Below are positions 46,947 to 57,700 of a DNA stretch of 64,000 nucleotides, one piece after another. Made by a program: the position numbers and the translations under genes. The notes beneath the pieces are model-generated. The model was given only the letters and a program-made list of their open reading frames with translations, was not told the DNA's origin and searched no databases. Within the stretch, counting starts at the first letter, position 1. Each line of letters begins with the position of its first letter. This DNA is from Mactra quadrangularis (taxonomy: Eukaryota > Mollusca > Bivalvia > Venerida > Mactridae). The stretch lies in the NCBI GenBank assembly GCA_025267735.1, contig CM046304.1:25361381-25425380 (forward strand), written 5' to 3'.

Positions 46947-46997
46947 GGTCGTGGTAGCAAGGTACATATGAAACAAGATCAGAGAAGTCATAGCTGA
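46947..46997 (+). pseudogene. EXOSC10: EXOSC10-like terminal exon or read-through
   Basis: Acceptor tttattacag, GRGSKVHMKQDQRSHS then a stop at 46995-46997. Alternatively the exon is only GRGSK followed by a donor gtacat and the remaining exons are lost. The lysine-rich C-terminal region of the family was not found downstream. Confidence 0.45.
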
Positions 46998-47689
46998 AAA
47001 AATATTCCTGAGCTCAAGACGTGAAATATACATTGATCTGAAATCAATATCAACAGTTGCTCTGTTTCTTTAATTCCTTTTATGTGCTTTATCATTCTAG
47101 GTATACATCCGTTCATGTTTTTGAATTGACCAAAAAAACTCCATATAAATGTCATAGAGTTGAACTAGTTTCAGATTTACAAATTTTAAGCCCTAAGTTA
47201 AGGAGTAGTGAAAAATTATTCAGACTGATGAAATTGACTTATTATGTAGTGATACTGGTGGATAATTTTTCCATTTACTATACAATCAACTTAATTAATG
47301 GGTGTCCGGTTGCCCGGGACTACCACTTCTTACATGTAGTTTGGGTAACCTACAATTTCTTTTGGAGCAACCAAAAATTCTGCATATGAGATATAGTGCT
47401 TGTTCTTAAAATGATCTGTTTGGACAATCATTATAATATCCTAATGTTATAGACTGCTTTATAACATAATAAATGAGGCAAATGTTCAAAGAAAATTTGA
47501 AAGAATATCTGATGTCATTGTAATATTAATTGAAAGTATTGTTATGAGGTTATATTCTTTGTTTATAAACATGTAAGACTAAATGATACTGTTGTATTAT
47601 CTGTACTAATGTAAAATAAACATATATGTAAATATAAACTTTGTTATTTTATACATGAATTGTCTCTGTAGTGGAGTGGTTATGACCTT

Positions 47690-48240
47690 CAAAACAATAA
47701 TAATAATAATAATAAAGACTTTATTTTAAGAGGCTACACATTTGGATAAATCCAATCTTCCATGTGGGCCTCTATCAAACATATTGCACAGTATATACAA
47801 TATTTACATAATGATGAATGCATAAAAGACTTGAGAAAACATGTTATATACATAAGAAAACCAGAATTAAGAGCAAAGTAACCTGAAAAGAAAGGAACAA
47901 TAGGCATGAGATGAGTTTTAGGTGGACAAAGAACATCGCAATCTTTTTGCATTTTCCATTTAATGTACTGCTTTTTGAATGAGCTACGGCTGTTAGCAAT
48001 AGCAAGACGGATGCTTAGGGGTATTTCATTCCAAATGACGGGTCCTGAGTATGTTTTAGATTTTCTAACGAATTCAAGTCTAGGTTTTGGGACATACAGT
48101 TTTTGTGTAGAACTTGATCTTAATTGGTGATTATTACTTAAGACAAATCTGTTATTTAAATATTCAATACAATAAGCAAGTATATCATTGATTTTGGGTA
48201 AAACCAAATAAATTGAAATGTCTACAAAGAATAGTTCATA
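47690..48240 (-). pseudogene. LINE 3' end with C-terminal RT fragment and (ATT)n tail
   Basis: A 157-codon minus-strand frame includes NNHQLRSSSTQKLYVPKPRL, then KSKTYSGPVIWNEIPLSIRL. This is the HxLRxS...PKPR...YSGxxIWNxLP ending typical of CR1-like and related reverse transcriptases. Its lower-coordinate end is an aataaagtc-like signal plus seven or more att units, the microsatellite tail expected of CR1 elements. The 5' part is absent. Confidence 0.75.
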
Positions 48241-49007
48241 GCTGAAGGAAATGGGTGCAGAATATAAAAGAAAGTTTTGTCCTCAGAATTTTTGTTCCCA
48301 ACATAGTTTGGTGCAGATAATCAATGGGGTTGTTGCCTTAGCACCTGGCTCTGTATTGCTTTGCCCCCCTGGTACCCTCTATTTGATATTACATACTTAT
48401 TCTTTTTGGTGTCAGAAGGGTACCAGGGCACAAAGCGCTAGGCAACAGACCCCATGGCTGACCTGTAGGAAAATAGTAAGTTGCTTATGAAGAACGAGAA
48501 TCTAGAACTGGAATGCATAAAAACACAAAAGGTGAATTGTCCACCTCATATGACTGGTATTAAAAGGCGCTAGCGAAAATTATAGCATTAATATTTCCAA
48601 ATAATGAAATGAGATACCACTAGCTGCAGTAATATTACAACAAATTGTCTCCATGGGTGAAACTTAACAGGTATTTTATACCAGCAGCTGTAATGTAAAC
48701 ATTTAGACCTTGTGACAGATACATACCAGTGCACCATTTCACAAAAATTCTTTCAAAAAAAGTTATCATAAGTCAATTTAATAAATTTTGCAGTTCAAAG
48801 TCAGGAGAATAATAAACAGAACTATGATAATATGATATTCAAAATGTATCAAATAATTTAAATAATTCAATAATGTTTGGAATTGATTGACCAAACAATA
48901 ACTATACTATGAATGTTTCTTGCTTTTGACTTATAAGAATTTTTGTGAAAAGTGCCACATATTGTTAACTTAAGTTGGAGCTTCGATCAAAATGAATAAC
49001 ATATGGT

Positions 49008-49162
49008 ACAGTCCAATTTTATTGAACTGTCAGTGGCATGTACTTTTTCTCCGCTGATTTAAATATATCTTTATGGACAGTGAGTACTGAAGTACTGTAA
49101 TAAATATTTAAATCAGTGAGGTTAATGTATCCCACTGACAGTTAAATAAAATTGAACGATAC
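49008..49162. mobile_element. Palindromic MITE, about 155 bp
   Basis: ccaattttattgaactgtca at the left matches the complement of tgacagttaaataaaattga at the right; gctgatttaaatat pairs with atatttaaatcagtg further in. Confidence 0.7.
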
Positions 49163-49348
49163 AAGGTGGCATTGCTTAACATCCAGTTTCTTTAATTAGG
49201 CTAAATGATTTAATGTACTGAATATTAGCTTATATAAGTGTTACCATATTTGAACTTAAATCTAGAGTTCGAATTACAGTGGATTAGTGTGATTTTAGTT
49301 AATCCTTGTTAGATTTATTCACACAATCTGATAAAGAAAAGAAGCAAG

Positions 49349-50300
49349 GGGCGGCGTTCTTGGTTGGGTCCGAGCCCGAAACCGGAAGGAGGTCACCAGT
49401 GTTTACATATGTACATTTCCATATAGTGTCTACATAAGTCTATATAAGACATAGAGTAGCTATACCACGGGCGGATATGTCGCCCCCAAAGTGGTTCTAG
49501 CCTGCTGGGTTCGCGTCCCATGTCGACTGGGCGGCGTTCCGGGTTGGGTCCGAGCCCGCAACCGGAAGTAGGTCACCATTGTTTACATATGTACATGTCC
49601 ATATAGTGTCTATATAAGTCTATAAAAGACATAGAGTAGCTATACCAAGGGCGGATAAGTCGCCCCTAAAGTGGTTCTAGCCTGCTGGGGTCTCGACTCT
49701 ATATAGTGTCTACATAAGTCTATATAAGACATAGAGTAGTTATACCAAGGGCGGATAAGTCGCCCCCAAAGTGGTTCTAGCCTGCTGGTTTTGCGACCCA
49801 CGCCGACTGGACGGCGTTCCGGCTTGGGTCCGAGCCCGAAACCGGAAGTAGGTCACCTATGTTTACATATGTACATGTCCATATAGTGTCTATATAAGTA
49901 TATATAAGACATAGAGTAGATATGCCAAGGGCGGTTAAGTCGCCCCCAAAGTGGTTCTAGACTGCTGGGTTCGCGACCTATGCCCACTTGGCGGCTTTCC
50001 GGGTTGGGCCCGAAACCGGAAGTAGGTCACCATTGTTTACGTACTTACGGGCCCATATATATACGCATATAGTGCCTATATGAGAAATAGAGTAGCTAGC
50101 AATCGCCAAAAACTCGACCCCAAAGTGGTTCTAGCCTTGTGGGTTTGACACCCATACCGGCTGGGAGGCGTTCCGGGTTGGGTCGGAGCCCGAAACCGGA
50201 AGTAGGTCACCATTGTTTACATACGTTCGGGCCCATATGTATGCGTATATAGTGCCTATATGAGACATAGAGTAGCTAGCAATCGCCAAAAACACGGTCT
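49349..50300. repeat. GC-richer satellite array, unit about 180 bp
   Basis: accgga with aggtcacc following recurs at 49381, 49561, 49841, 50015 and 50195, with a partial unit at about 49690-49790. Blocks per unit include ggcggcgttccgggttgggt, catatagtgtctatataagt, and gtggttctagcctgctgggt. GC content is clearly above that of the surroundings. Units drift toward the right end. Confidence 0.85.
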
Positions 50301-50858
50301 ACGCATCTTGTTTATTTATATTTAAGGACGATTTCGGTAGTTTCCGCCGCAATGTTCTGCACATCTCTCAAAAACGACGTCAACTCTGATGCAATTGTTT
50401 TATTTGATTGAATCAACCTACAATGTGTATGTAAATAATTCTGAATAAATTGAAGTGTCAAGTCAAGGGTTGTGGAATTCCAAATTTGACCAATTGCCAA
50501 CAGAAATGAAAAATATAAATCTACAGCCAATTGTCACTCGTCCAAAGTTACAATATTTTGATTATAATGTTCACAACACTATTATCTGTGAAGTCACCTA
50601 GTCGTACATCATCTACCTATTAGGTAAAGTAAGATCTATTTTCTCTTAATCGCCATTGTCCTTGTTACATTCAGCATTTTTAGCTTGCTATCCATAATGA
50701 CTTTTGATTCATGTATTAAGTATTATGGGTTTTTTTTATTGTGCCAGATTTTGACTAAGTATTCAATTTATAGTTTTATCAAATTAAAGGGTCAACAACT
50801 CGTTTGTTATAAATGTAAATTAAAGTTATTTAAACTGATTAGATAAATTAACAGTGTA

Positions 50859-51223
50859 CAGTGCCCAACAAAATTTTGGAAACAAAAATAAAGTTACTAC
50901 AATCTCTGAATTGTGATTGTTATTATTGTAGAATCATTGTTTTTTTATATATTCAGGAATGGTTTGTGATAAATTGAAAACAAATTTCACCATCAACGCA
51001 TTATAATCATAGGACTGAGCATCTGAAATCCTAAAATATCCATAACCGTGTTTTTTATTATGTAATTGTAATTTTCCATAACCTAGTTTTATAATATTTG
51101 TGAAATGATAACCAAAAAATAAAGCTAAACCAAAAAGTATTTCTAAATAAGCAGACAAATAATTTTATATTCAGTCAATATTATGTAGACCTACAAATTG
51201 AAAATAACTTTTGATGAGAACTG
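50859..51223. mobile_element. Tc1-like MITE just upstream of the TRIM-like gene
   Basis: The left end CAGTGCCCAACAAAATTTTG and the complement of the right end (CAGTTCTCATCAAAAGTT) are similar, and TA flanks both sides. Interior words match 1943-2115 and 5770-6264. It ends about 120 bp before the chosen start codon at 51346. Confidence 0.65.
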
Positions 51224-51345
51224 TATATAGTAAATTGTATATACATGTTTTTATATCAGCAAGTTGAGTTAGCATATCATCATTCATTCAGTTAATGTCT
51301 AGAGTGTTACTTGAAGTACATAAGTATAATCAAATCTCAGTAAAA

Positions 51346-51710
51346 ATGGCAGAAAAGGGAAATAGTGACAATCTTAGTTATTCTCAAATAAATGCTACAG
51401 ATGAGTTTCATGAGTTATGTTGCACTAGATGTGCCAATAAGAAGAAAAATAAACCAGCAGTTAAATACTGCTTAGTTTGTGGAGAATATTTCTGCAATGA
51501 ATGTCTTGAGAACCATAACAGTTACAAGGCTATGAGAATTCATCCTATGAGGGACACTAAAACCGATGGTCAATCTTCCAGGACAGCTGTGGATAAAGTG
51601 CATGCAGTACCAACTGAATTCTGCCCACATCATCCCATGAAACTGATTGACATGTATTGTGAAACTGACGAAGCTGTGGGATGTAGCGTTTGTTTCAATC
51701 TGGATCACAA
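51346..51710 (+). CDS. TRIM-like gene, exon 1 (B-box 1 and most of B-box 2)
   Basis: Encodes residues 1-121 plus two bases. It ends LDHK across the junction. Reading past the donor gives YVNL and an early stop, so the splice is needed to complete B-box 2. Confidence 0.85.
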
Positions 51711-54700
51711 GTATGTAAACTTAATTTTTATCTCTTTTTATTCCATTTAAAACCTACTAATTTCGACATTAAGAACACTTTTTTATCAATACGTTCTCCT
51801 AAATTATCAAATATCCTTCTTACTATTTAGTAATTGTTAAGTATAAATTTATTGGCACAGAAACGTTTTTAAATAAGACTAAAATTTTGTAGACTATTAA
51901 ATTGTATAATATTATTCTATATGATGTCATATATAAAGGATTTTATCGTCAGTCGGCTGCAAAAACCTCATTTTTTCAAAGTTTTCAGGAGAAGGAAAAA
52001 AACTATTTTATTAAAAAGTCGTATCTCAAAGTTATCCAAATAAAATGATAATGTTTTGTTTCAAAATGTCGTAACTCGCATTTGACAGACATAAAATTCA
52101 TTTATTACAACATTCGTCAAAGATAACTGTTTCCCATGCTTGCAAACAATAAAATGTAATAAATAAATTATTTCTGCTCCTTGATTAATTGCTAGTGTAG
52201 AATACTTGCCATCATTAGTGGAACCGAAATGACAAACTATTTTCAATCGTTTTTGACGAAATAAAAAGACACAAGATGCAAATCATATAAGATAAACAGA
52301 CAAAATTAATGTAAAATGAATGAAGTGGTTGCAATAAAACATATTTTACCTCTTAAAAGAAAAAAATCCAACTGCGTGATCATTTTTTATCAACAATGGA
52401 GTGTTAAGTGTGAGATACGATATTTTGACCGTTGTTCAAAGAACCAAACGGAGTTACGATATTTCATCTCATGACAATATTTCGGGTATTGATTGGCTTA
52501 CAGGTACGACGTTTTGAGGCAAGCGGGGATCGCTTTCGCGTACTTCGTGCAGTCAAAAAGTCATTTTTGTCAAAAAGCATAATTACGACCTTTTAGCAGC
52601 CGACCGACGTTATCTAATATAGATGATCTGTATTTGTTATAAATTTGAAATATAGTTTGTGCATAAAACACTCTTTCCAACAGTGACTTCATCGGTCACG
52701 ACTTAAAACATGCTAGATAAAATAGAATTGTTTTCGTAATTATATTTTGCAATTAAAATATCATTTACCATCACAATCCTTTGTTATTAATTATTCACAT
52801 TTGCAATTTCATTATCCTAATTAGTTTTTTTGCTTGTTGGGTTAAACGCCGTAGCAACACATTGTATATGCCATATAAAGGCGGTCAGTCAACCTACTCA
52901 CTCCTTTTGGAAAAGCTAAATCTCTGGATTTAGCTGTGAACCAACTAATAAGCACATACTTAGGTCAGTGACTGACAATTGTCCTACATGATTAAACATC
53001 ATTGGTAGAAAGGAGAATGGTCGTAGAAATAACTTCATGACCAAACTCCTCGAAAGTACGCACCGCCCGGAAATCGAACCCACGACCCGCGTGCTGCCAA
53101 CTGAGCTAGCTGGGCGGCTTTATCCTAATTAGTATGGAGTGAGCTTAATCAAAATTTGATTTGATTACTAATTAATCTAATCTATATCCAATCATTTGAC
53201 AAGGGACATAAAATACATGCATCATGTAACATTACTGGTCGTAGAATATATTGTATTCGTATTGAAACACAAATGCTTAGACGTAAAATAATTTAACTTT
53301 ATTTGATATAGTAATGGGTAATTATGTACTGCAAACTAATTTGTTCATTGACATTGTAACTAAATGATATTGTATTGCGTTCAAATATGTCGTTCATTAA
53401 ATAATTTGTTAAGGTGTCCTTGCAATTGCTGAAGTATTATAGACATTTAAAATTCTTCTAACGATGCAATAGATAACAAACTTTGCGAAAAAATAGCTTA
53501 TGTCTCAATTCATAGACAATTCTGTATTATTATTCAACTGATTGAGGGGTCGTAGGTTTAGTTCCCGGGCGGCTCTTACTTATGTTTTAAACATAAAACA
53601 TTTTTACGGACATTCTCCCTCCTACCAGTTATTCTTAATCATGTAGGACAATTATATGTCACTGAGAAAATTCACATAATTTGGTAAATTGCATTAATGT
53701 ATACTTGGCTATTTGAATTGACCAAAACCTACAAATTCATCCTAAATCAACAAACTTTATAGAATTTCATGCATAAACACGCATTGCATTTACCAACGAA
53801 CTATTACTTATTGTTTAATGAGATTTATTAGCAATACCAAATATGTATTCATCATACAAAGATTACTAATGACATTTCTGTATTTTGTGTTATGTTGTTT
53901 TGTTAGCAATGACTGTGGCGCTTGAAGGACGAACTATAGAACACGAATGTAATCTGTTAATAAATATTAATTCGGTTGAAAGTTTATCAAATATAGTTTA
54001 TCATAAATATCATATGATGTCCTAAATTGATAAATGGTTGAAATTGATATGATAGGTTCATAATGTAGTAAGTTGATTACATACGAATATTGATATTACA
54101 TATATGTGAACAAGGTACAACCAATGTTATTTGATGGCGTGATTTTATTATCTGATATGAATCAACCGGGTTTATATAATTTTTAACTGAGGTGAAAATC
54201 TGGACTGATATGTTCGTTTTATCCCGCTACCCTACTTTTGCAACATCAAAACAATTTTGTTATTAATGAATTTCTCCTAGAATATCAAATCTCATTCTTA
54301 CCATTTAATGCTGGTAATGTATAGATTTATTGGCACAAAAACGATCTTAAATAAGACACAGATTTTTGTAGTCTATTTTATTGTATAATAATATTTTGGC
54401 GTTCATAAAATTTTTAACGATGTTGTATTGATGAACTTGGTAGGAATAGTCAATTTTTTCTCAACTGTCTAAGTTTAAATAATTTTACGGTGAATGATTA
54501 CACACTATCTCATTATCACTATTGTCAGACAAAGAGCACGGAGTCACCGTGAAATCATTCATGTTATGACAGTTGAGAAAAAACGAACTATACAGGAGCT
54601 ATATGTAACGTTGTATGCATATAACAATCAAAGTGCTGAAAAGCGCTGAAGCAAAGATGTGTTGAAGGCTCAAAAACTTGAACAACCATCTGTTACAGTT

Positions 54701-57700
54701 ACAATTGTTACAAATCTGTTACTGTTGTAGTTACTGCACCGCTTGAAGGGTGTATATCAAATATAATGTTAATGTATTAAAAATATCATAGACTGTTCCG
54801 AATTGATAAACTGATTGAAGGTTGATATGTAAGGTTCATAATGTAGTATGTTGTTTATATACGAATATTCATAATACCTTTATTGAACGAAGTACAACGA
54901 ATGTTAAATTATCGTATGATTTGATTGTCTGATATAAATTAACGGGGTTAATATAAATTTAACTGAGGTGATAATCTGGGCTGAAATGTTTGAATCAATT
55001 ATCGATGTGTCCAATTAAGGTGGGTCGGTACCTTACTCGGAGGGAAAAAGGAAAAAAATATTATGTTCACCGATTATGATAAAAGTTAGCAAGCAGATAC
55101 CTTCATGCGTCTTGTTTGTTTTTAGGTAACCTTAGCGACGTTGTCATTTTTTCACGACGTCACGGACATCACAATGGTTCGCGCTAAAACAGGCATGCAA
55201 GTACATTAAACCCATATATTTAAAGTATTGAATGTCCGAGATAATTATACCAAAATGTTTCTGAAATATTGTTACATACAAATATTTTATTCCGCTTATC
55301 TAAATATCTCGTCAGCCGTAAAGATTGTACATTTCATCCCTGAATTTAGGGTTTTCATGTCTAAAAGTTTTCACCAATTGCCGAGTTATAACGTATATTT
55401 TCAAATTAATGGTTTCGAGATATTGTGAAAAACTGAGAATGTTCACTTTCCTTTTTTATTTCATTAAAATGACACAAAAAGTGCGTATACATGTATTTCA
55501 AAAATCGCGATAAGAATTTGACCACCGTTCTGCTTTAATATGAAAATAAACATTATAACTCGGCCATTGGTGAAACCTTTAGACATGGAAACCCTAAATT
55601 CAGTGATAAAATGTACAATCTTTGAAATTCACTAAATCCAGTTAAAACACCAAAGTCATTACCTGTAGTAGTCATTTTGAAAGAAGGGTTGTGCCGATTT
55701 AATAATACATATACACATATACGTTTATTTGGAAAGATAACGGTCTATAAGTATAAAGTTGCATTATACGATTGTTTGTATACATGTATGTAGGTTATTG
55801 GTTGTACATGTATGCCATTGATGCGTACTGTACATGTAGCCAGCCGAAACATAGGTTAGAGCCAATGTGACAAAAATATTAACGAAGTTGTTTGAATATT
55901 TTTTCAATTATGTTAATTCTGTATATTCAGCTTCTTTGTTCAGTTGAATACCCTTGGTCCGCGCTATAGCCAATTGAAACTGGGATTCAACTCATTTTGG
56001 TAGAAATTTGACATATTTGGACGAATAATTTTAAAAAAAGTAGACATTTTTGATCGGGAAAATGTGTATCTTTGTTGGCCTTTTAGACCTATGCATTGGT
56101 TATACTTACTAGTCGTAACTGGGATTCAAGTCATTTTCTAAAAAACATATTGACATATTTGGACGAACACATCACCAAGAACGATTTTTCTGCAAATGCC
56201 GACAATTTTAGTTAATAAATAACTACAACATAATTATTTTCTGTATATTTAGAATCTTTTTTACTTCCATGTTTCGGGATATAGCCAGCGAAACTAGGAT
56301 TCGAGTCAATATTTCATAAATATGAGCATATCTTAAGAATAGTATTCAAAATCACTTTAACATAATACAGCTATGATCAATGCCGCGCTATAGCCTGCTG
56401 TTTGTATAAGTATGTTATCATCCTCGTACCTTTTCTAGGATATCCATTATGACTCGATACTCATTTACTCTATTGATATTTCGTCGTGTAACTTTACTGT
56501 AAGTTTAGGGAGCCGGACAAAAAGTCCCATGGACAAAAAGTCCCATGTCATTTTTGACATGGTGGACAAAAAGTCCCATGTAGTTTTGCCACTCTGGACA
56601 AAAAGCCCCATCTCAGTTTGAAATGGGTGGACAAAAAGTCCCATCTTATCTCTGTTTGGTCCCATATTTTATATGACTTATTATACAAGTAACAAAGTTA
56701 TGATTTATACTCAATAATCACACTCTACTTGTTTAATCTTTAAATTATGCATTTTAAATTAATTAAATGTTGCAGTCAAACTGATCACAATAACTGTTGA
56801 AAATGTTATTGTTTGTCACTACAAACAAAACATAACAAAGCTAGATGAAAGTTTACTGTACAAGTTTTATAATATATGTATACATGTGATACTTCTGGTA
56901 CATGTATCTTAGTTAATGTTGCTATCTACCTTGTTTTAACTGTCATTGTACTGTATATTGTATGTTATATGTGTATGGTCCCAGTATCATGAATAAATGT
57001 TTATCGTTTATCGAAGTAATTTTCAAAAGGGCATAGCCATGTCACCATTTACGTTTAAAATGTCTTTTTGTGTCTATGCAATTGGTACGAGTTATAGTTC
57101 GCCGACTGGTGCGGCTGTTATATATATACTTTTATTACCTCCGAGATCGGAGAGCAAAAAACATGTACATATTAATCAATTACATTAAATGAAAAAAACA
57201 ACAACATACAATACGATGGCATATATACAAAATTACAAGAACAGGAATGTACATAAATGTATTGTTCGGCTTTATACATCTGTAATCAATGCATACATCA
57301 TCCTCAATGATTTTAAAAAAGTAATTCAAACATAACGATACTTTAGTACTCATGGACAATAAAGGATAGATTGCCATATTCATGTACATCAGCGGGGTTG
57401 GTGCATGCATCCCATACAGCTAAACAAAACAGAACAAGATAATTTTTACAAACTGATAAATACTACTGTTTATATAAATACAACGAATTACATTTTGTAT
57501 TGAGCTTATGTTAATCGCTGTAAGTATAATATAAATATTTGTTGAGCCTCTGATATACTGTCAACGTCCATACTGTGTCCGGTAATGAGTTCCATACATT
57601 GACTTTTCATAGATTTATGTATTAATATAGAGTAATCAATGATACCCATTCTGTCCAATAGGTCAGTCCACATTTTAAGTCTGTAAGTGTTGTATGAAGT

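Larger units (their letters stand above)
34165..46997 (+). pseudogene. EXOSC10: EXOSC10/Rrp6-like nuclear exosome exoribonuclease, decayed intron-bearing copy
   Basis: Intact EXOSC10 is the DEDD-Y 3'-5' exoribonuclease attached to the nuclear RNA exosome. Thirteen exons with GT/AG borders can be read: 34165-34242, 36263-36367, 37336-37495, 37901-37958, 39016-39202, 40230-40729, 41762-41951, 42372-42528, 43295-43436, 43994-44156, 45160-45292, 45854-45957 and 46947-46997. Visible family signatures are HPYQYE, IDLE+HHSY (ExoI), HGADSDVEWLQ (ExoII), QYQLADW, YAREDTHYLLYIYDK (ExoIII) and the HRDC region (SQQLLALSELFNW, DESYG, CCNPIPPLVRQ). Lesions: about 90 residues of the PMC2NT region are absent between exons 1 and 2; exon 6 has a deletion and a MITE; exons 7 and 9 each lack one base; the C-terminal tail is cut short. 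Introns rule out a retrocopy. Single-base indels could be assembly errors, but the other lesions are not easily explained that way. A functional copy must exist elsewhere if this is a pseudogene. Confidence 0.85.
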
